Source: Nitrososphaerales archaeon (lineage in GTDB: Archaea > Thermoproteota > Nitrososphaeria > Nitrososphaerales > CADDZS01). From it: DNA of 38,247 nucleotides. The position numbers and the translations under genes were made by a program. A model generated the notes under the pieces. That model was not told where the DNA came from and searched no databases. It worked only from the letters and a program-made list of their open reading frames with translations. Where the stretch lies: contig JASHOD010000057.1 in NCBI GenBank assembly GCA_030041295.1, forward strand, positions 1 to 38,247. Reading direction: 5' to 3'. Shown piece by piece: positions 1 through 8,412 of this stretch (position 1 is its first letter; the number at the start of each line of letters is the position of its first letter).

Positions 1-1008
1 ATAGAACGCTGCCGTCACCCAATGACACAGGCATTGCAAGATGCGAAGTTAGAACCGAATCAAGTTGACAAAATTATTCTCGTCGGGGGTCCCACGAGAA
101 TGCCCATTGTACGAAACTTTGTCGAAAGAATCATGGGTAAACCAGCCGAGCGGGGTGTAGACCCAATGGAATGCGTTGCAATGGGGGCAGCAATTCAAGG
201 AGCCGTTCTAGCCGGGGAAGTGACGGACATCCTACTCCTTGATGTTACGCCTCTCTCTTTGGGAGTCGAGACACTCGGTGGAGTTTTTACCAAGATCATA
301 GATCGCAATACAACCATCCCCACGAAGAAAAGCCAGATCTTCACAACTGCTGCTGACCTACAAACTTCGGTTACGATTCACATACTTCAAGGCGAAAGGG
401 CGATGGCGCAAGATAATGTGTCTCTCGGCAATTTCAATTTAACAGGGATACCTCCTTCACCACGCGGGGTTCCGCAGATAGAAGTAACATTTGACATTGA
501 CGCGAATGGAATCCTAAACGTTTCGGCGAAGGATCTCGCAACGGGGAAGCAAACAGGGATCACTATCACGGCATCCACAAAATTAAGCGATAAAGAAAAG
601 GACAGGATGGTGAAAGAGGCAGAGGAATACGCTGAAGCGGATAAGAAGAAGAAAGAAGAGGCAGAGATAAGAAACCAAGCCGACAGTCTGATCTACGCTG
701 TAGAGAAAACCAAATCTGACCTGAAGGATAAGATACCTGCAGACTTGACGGCTAAATTGGATTCCGCCACTAAAATGCTGCGCGACGCTCTCTCTGGAGC
801 GGACGTCGAAGCGATCAAACAAAAAACCGAGGCGTTAGGAAACATTCTGAAGGAAGTAGGTACGATGGCATATCAGCAAGCGACGGCTTCGCAGGCTTCG
901 GCCCAGGCTAGCGGTGCCGGAGATAAGTCATCCGGAACCTCCGAAGGAGGAGGACAAAGGGTTGTTGATGCCGAATACAAGGTAGACGACGAAGGAAGCA
1001 AAACCTGA
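1..1008 (+). CDS. dnaK: Chaperone DnaK (Hsp70), 3' part
   Basis: This is the C-terminal part of the ATP-dependent Hsp70 chaperone, which binds exposed hydrophobic peptides and works with DnaJ and GrpE. The frame is open from base 1, so the gene starts outside the window. The end of the ATPase domain is visible (LVGGPTRMP), followed by the linker and beta-sandwich substrate-binding domain ([11 protein letters not shown]), a charged helical lid rich in Lys and Glu, and a Gly/Ser/Ala-rich tail ending near [12 protein letters not shown]. That tail resembles bacterial DnaK, as expected because archaeal DnaK is generally thought to be acquired from bacteria. dnaJ starts 10 bases after the stop, so the two are probably co-transcribed. 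Confidence 0.97.
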   Translation: MERCRHPMTQALQDAKLEPNQVDKIILVGGPTRMPIVRNFVERIMGKPAERGVDPMECVAMGAAIQGAVLAGEVTDILLLDVTPLSLGVETLGGVFTKIIDRNTTIPTKKSQIFTTAADLQTSVTIHILQGERAMAQDNVSLGNFNLTGIPPSPRGVPQIEVTFDIDANGILNVSAKDLATGKQTGITITASTKLSDKEKDRMVKEAEEYAEADKKKKEEAEIRNQADSLIYAVEKTKSDLKDKIPADLTAKLDSATKMLRDALSGADVEAIKQKTEALGNILKEVGTMAYQQATASQASAQASGAGDKSSGTSEGGGQRVVDAEYKVDDEGSKT

Positions 1009-1018
1009 GCTGAACTGA

Positions 1019-2158
1019 ATGACAACTACTGAGAAAAGAGACTACTACGAAGTACTCGGCGTTCAAAAGGATGCGACTAAGGATCAAATAAAAGTCGCAT
1101 ATCGTAAGCTAGCTCTACAGTACCATCCGGATCGAAACAAGGCCCCTGACGCCGAGGAGAAATTCAAGGAAATTTCAGAAGCGTACGCTGTATTGTCAGA
1201 CGATGCGAAACGGGCGCAATACGACCGGTTCGGGTTCGAGGGCATCCAAGGAAGATACTCACAGGAGGATATATTCAGAACAACGAACTTTGACGAGATT
1301 CTTCGCGACCTAGGTTTCGGGGGGTTCGGCGGTTTCTCAGGAAACATCTTCGACATGTTCTTTGGTAACATGACAGGAGCCGGTCGTGGAACCCAGCGCG
1401 GAGCAGACCTCCGCTACGATCTCGACCTAACCCTTGAGCAGGTCGCAACCGGACTTTCAACCGAGATCGATGTCCCGAGGACAGAGCGCTGCCAAGTTTG
1501 TAAGGGTAATGGGGCAAAACCGGGAAGCGTCCCTCGCACCTGTACGGAATGCGGCGGACGGGGTCAAGTCCAGCGCGTGAGTAGCTCAGGATTCGCTCAG
1601 TTCGTCCGAGTTGAAACCTGCCGGGCATGCAGAGGACGTGGCCAAGTCATCGATAATCCGTGTCGCGAATGCAAAGGTAGCGGGGTTGTCCAACGCAAGA
1701 GGAAAATTCAAGTCAAGATACCTGCAGGAATTGAAGATGAAGCTTCTCTAAGGCTTAGGGGCGAAGGTGACGCGGGAGATACAGGTGCGCCTTCAGGCGA
1801 CCTCTATGTTGTTTGTAGAATATTGCCACACAAGTTCTTCACAAGACAGGATAGGGACCTAATTTGCAATGCGACCATCTCGTTTGCCGACGCTGCGCTG
1901 GGAACAACAATTCATGTCCCCACAATTGAAGGCTATAATGCCGAAGTTGAGGTTCCTTCAGGGACACAATCAGGTACAATCCTCAAGCTAAAGGGAAAAG
2001 GTTTGCCTTCGCTCGGAAATTCGAACCGGGGGAATCAATTGGTGACTGTACGAATTGAGATACCGTCAAAACTTTCGGATCGGCAAAAAGAGTTGCTGAA
2101 AGAGTATCGTGCTCTAGAAGAGGAAAGTAAAAGTAAGAAAGGTTTCTTCAAGTTTTGA
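1019..2158 (+). CDS. dnaJ: Co-chaperone DnaJ (Hsp40, type I)
   Basis: This is a 379-residue full-length type I Hsp40 that stimulates DnaK ATPase and delivers unfolded clients. The J domain spans about residues 8-71 with the essential HPD at 36-38. A Gly/Phe-rich segment follows at about 99-125. The zinc-finger domain has four CxxCxGxG-like repeats at Cys158/161, 175/178, 201/204 and 215/218. The C-terminal beta domains are complete. The ATG lies 10 bases downstream of the dnaK stop. Next comes aIF5A on the opposite strand, tail to tail after 43 bases. Confidence 0.97.
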   Translation: MTTTEKRDYYEVLGVQKDATKDQIKVAYRKLALQYHPDRNKAPDAEEKFKEISEAYAVLSDDAKRAQYDRFGFEGIQGRYSQEDIFRTTNFDEILRDLGFGGFGGFSGNIFDMFFGNMTGAGRGTQRGADLRYDLDLTLEQVATGLSTEIDVPRTERCQVCKGNGAKPGSVPRTCTECGGRGQVQRVSSSGFAQFVRVETCRACRGRGQVIDNPCRECKGSGVVQRKRKIQVKIPAGIEDEASLRLRGEGDAGDTGAPSGDLYVVCRILPHKFFTRQDRDLICNATISFADAALGTTIHVPTIEGYNAEVEVPSGTQSGTILKLKGKGLPSLGNSNRGNQLVTVRIEIPSKLSDRQKELLKEYRALEEESKSKKGFFKF

Positions 2159-2201
2159 CAGAAAGAATATTGTGCTTTTAGGGCTCCAGCAAGCGCACAA
2201 C

Positions 2202-2603
2202 TTACGCCTCGCCCTTCACTCGGACGATCTTAGTTCGCCCTAAAACTTGCCAATACTCAACCTCTGCCCCCGAAGCTATTTTCGATCGTATTTCCTCATC
2301 GGCAGGCATCGGGATGTCGATAGTCTCGAAAGTTTCAAGATCCATTAGCTGAACCGATTGAGGACTAGACGACACGATTTGGCCAGACTTTTTCTCAATG
2401 AGAGGGACCTCTACGTTAGTGGAAACCGGAGAAACAAGACTTCTCTTGACGCTGTCAAAAACCCCGATACCAACGATTCTCGCTTTTGCAGCCCCATGCT
2501 TTCCTGGTTTGCTTTTATCGTATTCCACGATCCTGCAAGGTTCTCCGTCTATCATGACATAAGAGCCTTCTTTTAGGCTACCCAAGTCGACTGGTCTGCT
2601 CAT
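2202..2603 (-). CDS. eif5a: Translation initiation factor aIF5A
   Basis: Archaeal homologue of eIF5A/EF-P, which relieves stalled ribosomes at difficult peptide bonds. The protein has 133 residues with an SH3-like N-terminal domain and an OB-fold C-terminal domain. The hypusination loop PGKHGAAK is intact, with the modifiable lysine at residue 35, so deoxyhypusine or hypusine modification is expected from family knowledge. The frame is open for another 19 codons upstream, but family members begin at MSRPVDLGSL-like sequences, which puts the start at 2603. A TATA-like box on the minus strand at 2658-2665 would give a leader of roughly 30 bases. Confidence 0.96.
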   Translation of the reverse strand: MSRPVDLGSLKEGSYVMIDGEPCRIVEYDKSKPGKHGAAKARIVGIGVFDSVKRSLVSPVSTNVEVPLIEKKSGQIVSSSPQSVQLMDLETFETIDIPMPADEEIRSKIASGAEVEYWQVLGRTKIVRVKGEA

Positions 2604-2657
2604 TATATTTCTCTCGCAATAAAAAGGAAAAATCTGTGATTCAAAAACGCGCTCAAA

Positions 2658-2665
2658 CATATATA
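2658..2665 (-). promoter_or_regulatory. TATA-like box of aIF5A
   Basis: The minus strand reads TATATATG here, about 57 bases upstream of the aIF5A ATG. With the usual archaeal spacing of about 25 bases to the transcription start, the mRNA would begin near 2636. This lies in the 219-base divergent gap before the NAD kinase gene. Confidence 0.45.
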
Positions 2666-2822
2666 ACGTTAATCGTTCGATACTCGATAACCACGTAATT
2701 CTGCTAATTGGTACAGTCGAACAATTTCGTCCTCTGGAGAACTTTTACAAATAAGAAGAAAGGACAACGATTTTTAGAGCGAAACAATTTTCGATCATTC
2801 TAAAGACCCGCATTTACAACAC

Positions 2823-3665
2823 TTGGTAGGTAGAAATCTACTGAAAGTTTCTCGCATTGCCATGATTACAAAGGAAGGGCACGGAGAAGCGAAGGAGGTC
2901 GCTCGGGATATAGCGCAAGCCTTGCTCGATCGCGGGCTCTCTGTTACAAGCTTTCCAAATCTTCATTTGAAGGGAGTAGACCATGTTCCGAATGTCAAAC
3001 AAGTCGGTGCGCGGAAGATTGATCTTATCGTTACCGTTTCTGGGGACGGAACAATCCTGCGAATGCTACGAGTTTTGGACAATACAACTCCTTGTCTGTG
3101 CGTGAACGTGGGCGGAAGAGGAATTCTTTCCGAAATAAAACCAGAGCAAGCCAGAGTAGCAATTGACAAGATTTTGAAGGGCGACATGACTATCGAGAAA
3201 CGGCTGAGAATAAAATCGGAGTTCGAGGGTACGGTGTTCCCGCCTGCACTTAATGAAGTACATCTGGTCAAACAAACTCTGGCACATACGCCGAACTTCA
3301 CAATTGATTTGGACTCGGGAGCTGTATTTACGCAGAGGATGGACGGTATCTTGATTAGCACGCCGACCGGTTCGACCGGTCATTCATATTCATATGGTGC
3401 CTCGTTTTTGGAAGGGTCACTTGATTCGTTCATGATTACACCCGAAGGCTCGATCAATCGATTTCCTGTAATTGTAAAAAGGGCAAATTCTCCCGTCAGA
3501 GTACTTGGTTCGTTTGCACTGCATCTCATCATAGATGGGCAAGATGTCTTCGGTGTAGAAGCTGATACTTTCGTGACGTTCAGGAAGCACGAGCGTGATG
3601 CTAACTTCGTTCGTTTCGATACCGCTGGATCGTTTAGACAATTGAAGAATCTTGGATTCAAGTAG
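2823..3665 (+). CDS. nadK: NAD kinase
   Basis: ATP-NAD kinase, which phosphorylates NAD to NADP in the cytoplasm. The 280-residue protein has the family motifs: a GGDGT-type phosphate-binding motif that reads SGDGT at 73-77, NE at 144-145, and TPTGSTGHS at 180-188. The replacement of the first Gly of GGDGT by Ser is a small deviation. The start is a TTG at 2823. The next in-frame ATG (2862) would remove half of the first beta strand (VSRIAMITK), so TTG is preferred. No Shine-Dalgarno sequence is apparent. Its neighbour aIF5A is divergent. Confidence 0.93.
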   Translation: MVGRNLLKVSRIAMITKEGHGEAKEVARDIAQALLDRGLSVTSFPNLHLKGVDHVPNVKQVGARKIDLIVTVSGDGTILRMLRVLDNTTPCLCVNVGGRGILSEIKPEQARVAIDKILKGDMTIEKRLRIKSEFEGTVFPPALNEVHLVKQTLAHTPNFTIDLDSGAVFTQRMDGILISTPTGSTGHSYSYGASFLEGSLDSFMITPEGSINRFPVIVKRANSPVRVLGSFALHLIIDGQDVFGVEADTFVTFRKHERDANFVRFDTAGSFRQLKNLGFK

Positions 3666-3932
3666 GAAATTTATTTGGAAAGCGAAAAGCTTGAAAAGGT
3701 GTGCTTACGAAGAAGATTTCGTACCATGAGACCGGTATTCCAAGGTTTTTCACGACCTCTGCTCATTCTGCGCCATTCTTTGTGATGTTATACTATCTGG
3801 ATTTGTGCGAAGAATTTTCTTTGTAATATGGGAGCTTAAGCTACATTTTTCGTTCTCAAAACTGCACTTTACATGAATGCAATATTCCTAATCGAATCTT
3901 TGGATGTCTACTGAAGGGTAAATTCGAGTTCT

Positions 3933-4421
3933 ATGAATCAGCAATACTTGGTACTTGATACAACGGCATTTTACGCGGGCGTGCCGTATACAAACACCAC
4001 AGAGAACCTGGTGACAACCCCCGACGTGATTAGTGAGGTTTCAAACGAAAGGACGAGAACACTCATCGCATTATCAAAAATTAATGTTCTCCAGGGAACT
4101 CCTGCTAATATGAAAAAAGTGAAGGATGCGGCGACGAAGACAGGAGATAACTCTATGTCGCAAGCAGATTTGAGCGTTCTCGCATTGTGTCTGAACATTA
4201 ACGAGGAGGGTAACGAAGCAATACTGCTCTCGGATGACTTCGCGGTAGAAAATGTTGCCTCAAGATTGGGAATCAAAGCACGACCTTTGATGACGAATGG
4301 AATTCAGGCAAAAGCAGAATGGATTTTCTTTTGCCCGGCTTGCGGAAAGAAGTATCAAAAACAAAGGGCAGATTGCCTAGTCTGCGGAACAAAATTAGAA
4401 AAGCGTCTTAAGAAGAACTAA
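3933..4421 (+). CDS. nob1: rRNA maturation endonuclease NOB1 (PIN domain)
   Basis: NOB1 cleaves the 3' end of pre-16S rRNA (D site) during small-subunit maturation. The 162-residue protein has a PIN nuclease domain at about 4-120 with acidic residues D9, E35, D79 and D101/D102 in the expected places (VLDTTAFYAG, SQADLSVLAL, LLSDDFAVENVA). A zinc ribbon follows with Cys134, Cys137, Cys148 and Cys151. The ATG at 3933 is preceded by 267 bases in which no further gene was seen. It converges on the npdG-like gene. Confidence 0.93.
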   Translation: MNQQYLVLDTTAFYAGVPYTNTTENLVTTPDVISEVSNERTRTLIALSKINVLQGTPANMKKVKDAATKTGDNSMSQADLSVLALCLNINEEGNEAILLSDDFAVENVASRLGIKARPLMTNGIQAKAEWIFFCPACGKKYQKQRADCLVCGTKLEKRLKKN

Positions 4422-4448
4422 CGCTTTCCCTTATTGTCGATTACATGA

Positions 4449-5117
4449 TTAAAACGACAGAATCTTGAGCGTTGGATTCTTTAAGCGCGAGCTCTGCGCT
4501 GAATTGAGAAGAAGTGCCGTTAGACCCTCAATCTCCCTTGATAGCTCAAGGCTGCCAGCGTAAAGGGGCCTCACTCTTCGAATGGACGAAACTATTTCCG
4601 CGACCCGTGTATAAGTATCTCTTTCATCGCATGCAACAAAGACGTCTGCGTCAATTTCCCTCCCAGAGTAAAGAATAGGTGCTGGGAGAGTCTGAAATGC
4701 TGAGGCGACCTTTATTCTTGGAAGTAATTTTTGTATCGATTCTGATACAGAAAGTGCCTCGTTTGCTGCGACAAATTCTTTGCTAGATTTCTTAATTGCC
4801 GCAACCGCCGAGATGAGCAACTGGTTTTCGCTGAATAATCCGGCGAGATCCTTTACTGTATCCGTCGCAGCCGAATACGGGACCGTAAGTACCAAGTTTT
4901 CACAGGCTTGCACGACCGCTTCATTTGATTCTGGTTTCAGATGATTTCTTATCTCTGCTTCTTCCGGCCGGTCCCGAATAATTTCTTCCACAGTATTTCG
5001 CGCTTTTTCCTCACTTCTCGAGCCTATGAAAACAGCGTCGAACTTTTTCGCAAAATGAACAGCTAGAGCAGAACCAATGTCTCCGGTTCCGCCAATCAGA
5101 CCTATCTTTGTTGGCAT
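4449..5117 (-). CDS. npdG: F420-dependent NADP oxidoreductase
   Basis: Coenzyme F420H2:NADP oxidoreductase family, exchanging hydride between F420 and NADP. The N-terminal Rossmann motif IGGTGDIG (residues 8-15), followed by FIGSRSEEKA, is the NADP-binding signature shared by this family. The length of 222 residues is normal. Its presence implies that the organism uses deazaflavin F420. The gene follows the MscS-like gene by 29 bases on the same strand, so the two may form an operon. Other NADP-binding family 2 reductases are possible but fit less well. Confidence 0.86.
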   Translation of the reverse strand: MPTKIGLIGGTGDIGSALAVHFAKKFDAVFIGSRSEEKARNTVEEIIRDRPEEAEIRNHLKPESNEAVVQACENLVLTVPYSAATDTVKDLAGLFSENQLLISAVAAIKKSSKEFVAANEALSVSESIQKLLPRIKVASAFQTLPAPILYSGREIDADVFVACDERDTYTRVAEIVSSIRRVRPLYAGSLELSREIEGLTALLLNSAQSSRLKNPTLKILSF

Positions 5118-5146
5118 TTGAACAGTTCTTGTTCGCGGCCAGGCAC

Positions 5147-5738
5147 TTATCGCTTTTGTGATTGGCGCCCACTATGAGTTTCGTTCTGCCTTCCGTAAAC
5201 TATCCACTCGCGCGGTTCAATTTCCGAGTTTGGCACAATATGCAGATTGCCTGTGGCATCCCGGCTTCTACTCTTCCTGATATCTACGAATTCGACAACG
5301 CCTTCCACGCCGCCAGCTTTGACTTGAAGGCCAGCTAAGTCCTTGTCGGTAACGAGAAAAGCACCCGTGACAAGCTCTCTGAGAACCTCAGACACTGCCA
5401 AACCCACCGCCAGGACAAAGAACGCAAAAATGATTCCCATGCCGAGTACCATTTCGCTGAAACCTGGAAGTTGTGAAAGGATCGCCATTACCACAAAATA
5501 CCGAAATAGAGCCGCCAACACCGAAGTTAACATGCCTATCAGCGCCATCGGAACACGGCGCTTCAGTAGATCGTGCTTCACGATCGATGCAAAGAATTTT
5601 CAAAATCAGGTAAGCAGTAACTAGGGTGATTATCGCAGCTACAAGGGCGATTACGGCATAATCAAGACTAGAAAAGAAGTAGGTGAGAGGATCCGAAATC
5701 GTGGGAATCTGCAGATATAACGCAAATACGGTTGACAA
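5147..5738 (-). CDS. Small MscS-like membrane channel protein, apparently frameshifted
   Basis: Two overlapping reading frames together make one plausible protein of about 195 residues. The first frame (TTG start at 5738) encodes a transmembrane helix ending in AYLILK. The second resumes as FFASIVKHDLLKRRVP and continues with two more hydrophobic helices and a soluble part. The soluble part contains VEGVVEFVDIRKSRSRDATG and HIVPNSEI, which match the beta domain of the MscS mechanosensitive channel family. The switch falls in a run of four A on the minus strand (5597-5600), and removing one A joins the frames. Sequence error, recent pseudogene and true frameshift remain possible. The MscS assignment is moderate because the protein is short. 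Confidence 0.7.
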
Positions 5739-5930
5739 CTAATTATTGAAAAATTGAATATTTCTGAATTAAATCTTCTGCAGATCTTATGTGTATTTGC
5801 TCGAAGAAATTGTTTGGAATATTTTTCTAGCTCGTCCCAACGCGTCTAGCCATTGAATCAACCGGTTAGAAATTTTTCAGAGACGAAACGGGCTGATTAT
5901 TTGTAAGTCGAGGTTAGGGCACACCCACTC

Positions 5931-6188
5931 TTAGGTTGCCATATCATCGGCGAATTTCTTCAGTTGTATTAGATGAGCAATATGCTCCTTCTTTCTATGC
6001 TCTTCCTGCTTTGCTTTTTTGAGATTCTCTACCAATGTTCCGTATGGTTTTTTACATTTTTCACAGCGAACTCCGAAGTCAGAAAAATAAACTATCTTAC
6101 CACCGCAACCGCACTTCCCCCAAGTTCCATGCTCCTTTACTTTTATGATGACGAGCCCTCCCAATTGATCAGTTTGAGAAATTGTCAT
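5931..6188 (-). CDS. Small zinc-ribbon protein, unknown function
   Basis: An 85-residue protein with an N-terminal CGCGG and a following CEKC, giving four cysteines in a zinc-ribbon arrangement (KCGCGGKIVYFSDFGVRCEKC). The C-terminal tail is highly charged and helical, with His and Lys (EEHRKKEHIAHLIQLKKF). The frame is open 38 codons further upstream to 6302. That extension is hydrophobic and unlike the rest, so the ATG at 6188 is preferred. The family is not recognised. Zinc ribbons of this kind often bind nucleic acid or protein, but nothing here fixes a function. Confidence 0.62.
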   Translation of the reverse strand: MTISQTDQLGGLVIIKVKEHGTWGKCGCGGKIVYFSDFGVRCEKCKKPYGTLVENLKKAKQEEHRKKEHIAHLIQLKKFADDMAT

Positions 6189-6335
6189 TGAAACACAAAG
6201 GACTGCGGGGAGCGGAAACGATAATAAGACTAGGCTAGTAACTAATAAGAAGTCTTGACTAGAGTTATTGTTCACTCGCAGTTCGACATATAATTTGAAC
6301 ATCCTGAAGCGGTCCTAGAAATTGTGTTAAAGCAA

Positions 6336-6963
6336 GTGAAGAAGAAAACTGACGGCTATTTCCCAAGCTCTAAAAGCGGGCCTAGCAGCTGGCGTAATCT
6401 ACGGGCTCTTCATAGGGCTACTTCACTTGGCGACGCTTCTGGGTTGCAGTACAACTGAAATTCGATATATTTCTCAGAGTACAAGCCTTCCAGCAAATAC
6501 GACAGCGTCGCAAATCTTCTACGGAGTCGACATCGTCTACTACCCTATGATATACGGAGTTTTTGCTTTTGTTATCGCCGTAGTTTTTGGCGTAATTTTT
6601 GCTTTTGCGTACAGACGATTACCCGGAATTAGATCGCCAACTAAGGGCGTTACCATCGGAGCTTTCTTATTTGTCTTTGTCGCATTAGCTGGACCCGGGT
6701 ATTTTACAGATTACTCCTGTAGTGCTGGCCCGCTGCCATTTACGCCATACGCCACATTCATTCTGAGCGTACCCGTCGCGCTTTTCTTTGGATATCTCCT
6801 CGGCTCATTCTACGATTCCTTTGGTAGATTGGAGGTGGAAGAAACAGAGGAACGTCGAAAGATGCAGGACTCAGTACATTGGTCCGAACTTTTCAAAAGG
6901 AGGCAAAACCCGGAGAATAGTGACGACGGAACAGCAGACGAGAACGATTCTAAAGAGACTTGA
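6336..6963 (+). CDS. Hypothetical four-helix membrane protein, disturbed 5' end
   Basis: The C-terminal part, in frame from TTG 6427, encodes three clear transmembrane segments (VFAFVIAVVFGVIFAFAY, GAFLFVFVALAGPGYF, FILSVPVALFFGYLLG) and a charged tail of about 50 residues. The open frame upstream of 6427 encodes another helix (LAAGVIYGLFIGLLHLATLL) but has no ATG, GTG or TTG before a stop at 6337. Removing one A from the run at 6345-6348 would start the protein at GTG 6336 with MKKKLTAISQALKAGL. An indel is therefore likely. The family is not recognised and no catalytic motif is visible. Confidence 0.62.
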
Positions 6964-7028
6964 ATTCTCAGCTTTTCCACAGGTAAGGGTATCATATATT
7001 GAACCACTAAAAAAGAGAGACGATAAAT

Positions 7029-7712
7029 CTAGGGAGCCGAACTTCTATTTCTCTCAATTTCATATGCTAGTCTGGCCGTCACGACATGCGCTGGAAGACC
7101 GAGCCTTGCAATTGAAACCAAATTATCTGACATTTCAATTACTTCATCATTAAAATGGCCGTGCGGAAATCCGCCAACTACCCAAGCGGTGCTTCGCTCT
7201 ACCAACTGACCAACCGTTAATGTTCGTAGATCAGACATAGTGCCTAATGAAGTAAGACTCACGATTTTGTCAACGGGCAAGGATCCTATCAATTCCGAGA
7301 AACTAACGTTTTCCTTCACCTCGAAGAGAGATCTTTCTTCTACTCCCAACTTGCCTGTGAGTAGCTTTGCGATAACACCACAGAATCTTTGCAGTGTTCT
7401 AGGAAGCCTTGTCTTCGAATTAACTTTAATCGAATGACCATCCCTAGTTCGGACGACCACTCGGAGATTTCCACTTTCAAACACAGGAGTTGAGGTTGCA
7501 TCTAAAAGTGCGAAATGGACTACATCAGGTCTCCCCCTTTTATGTGCGTCCTCCTCCAAGCGCCCCACGATTTTCGGGTGAAAATTGGAATCGAGAATCT
7601 GCATTGAGGGAGAAACGCCAAATCTTTCTCGAACCGAAACTGCTTCAGGCCCTCTTCGAGACTCTAAAGGTACTATTTCCAATGAGGCCTCTTCAATTAT
7701 CAGATAATCCAA
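7029..7712 (-). CDS. nep1: rRNA pseudouridine N1-methyltransferase Nep1 (Emg1)
   Basis: SPOUT-family enzyme that methylates N1 of a hypermodified pseudouridine in 16S rRNA helix 35 and takes part in small-subunit assembly. The 227-residue protein shows the family motif GRPDVVHFALL at 60-70 with a nearby Asp71, basic residues R102-R109 (RLPRTLQR), and the C-terminal SAM-binding knot loop WVVGGFPHGHF at 177-187. The start is TTG 7712. No ATG or GTG occurs in frame upstream, and the N-terminus lines up with family members. It is the last gene of a likely nnrE, MBL, nep1 operon. Confidence 0.92.
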   Translation of the reverse strand: MDYLIIEEASLEIVPLESRRGPEAVSVRERFGVSPSMQILDSNFHPKIVGRLEEDAHKRGRPDVVHFALLDATSTPVFESGNLRVVVRTRDGHSIKVNSKTRLPRTLQRFCGVIAKLLTGKLGVEERSLFEVKENVSFSELIGSLPVDKIVSLTSLGTMSDLRTLTVGQLVERSTAWVVGGFPHGHFNDEVIEMSDNLVSIARLGLPAHVVTARLAYEIERNRSSAP

Positions 7713-7750
7713 ATCTAGAATCGCACTAGCAAAGACGTTGACTGAAGAAT

Positions 7751-8410
7751 CTATAATCCAGGCTCCACATCTTGTGGTTCGTACATGAATTTGACGAACT
7801 CCTCTCTGGTTCTCCTGGCGAGCGTATAGTTATCGCGGAGCTGTTCACCTAATGTGGTGCTTCTCGAGCGGCCATAATCGTGACCCGGATAAACTACTAA
7901 CTTCGGATTCAATTTGCGAATTTTCTCGAAGCTATCAAATAATTCCGAAGCATCGCCGCCGGGAAGATCTACACGCCCGCATTCCCCTATGAACAAAGTG
8001 TCCCCAGTGATCAATGCAAAGTCATTCACTATAATGCACATGCTGTCCGGAGAATGCCCGGGTGTAAGAAGGAATTTGAGCTTAACACGCCCACCGACAT
8101 CAATTTCGTTACCATCTTGAACACCTATGTCCATTTTCGCTTGAGATATGTTGCTCGCGACAATTTTCGCTCCCGTTGTTTTTTGAAGGAAGGAGTTTCC
8201 TTCAATATGGTCATGATGAGAATGGGTATTCACGATATAAGTTAGGCGCAATGAATCAGCATCCAGTCTTCTTAATAACTTCGGCAAGTCATAGGCAGGA
8301 TCAAAAATCACTGCTTCTTTCGACTCAGGATCGGCGACAAGATATGTAAAATTCTTGTAGCTACCTACTAGAATTTGTTCGAATATAATTTGTCCCATCG
8401 TAATTTTCAT
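7751..8410 (-). CDS. MBL-fold metallo-hydrolase, glyoxalase II / persulfide dioxygenase type
   Basis: Metallo-beta-lactamase fold protein of 219 residues with a complete metal site: H63, H65, D67 and H68 in THSHHDH, H119 in TPGHSPDS, D137 in TGDTLFIGECGR and H177 in YPGHDYG. The GECGR(V/T)DLPGGD stretch and the GHDYG motif resemble the ETHE1-like and hydroxyacylglutathione hydrolase branch. The substrate in an archaeon that may lack glutathione is unclear: another low-molecular-weight thiol ester or persulfide is possible. It starts 2 bases after the nnrE stop, indicating tight co-expression. Confidence 0.88.
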   Translation of the reverse strand: MKITMGQIIFEQILVGSYKNFTYLVADPESKEAVIFDPAYDLPKLLRRLDADSLRLTYIVNTHSHHDHIEGNSFLQKTTGAKIVASNISQAKMDIGVQDGNEIDVGGRVKLKFLLTPGHSPDSMCIIVNDFALITGDTLFIGECGRVDLPGGDASELFDSFEKIRKLNPKLVVYPGHDYGRSRSTTLGEQLRDNYTLARRTREEFVKFMYEPQDVEPGL

Positions 8411-8412
8411 CT

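Noticed and set aside
1275..1628. Minus-strand open frame opposite dnaJ
   Set aside because: It lies under the zinc-finger region of dnaJ, with atypical composition and no motif.
3666..3932. Gap before nob1 checked for a tRNA, small RNA or small gene
   Set aside because: No cloverleaf, no clear C/D or H/ACA signature and only very short open frames (longest from ATG 3726 about 19 codons).
5739..5930. Gap between the MscS-like gene and the zinc-ribbon gene checked for an RNA gene
   Set aside because: A/T-rich sequence without stable symmetrical structure or a coding frame was seen.
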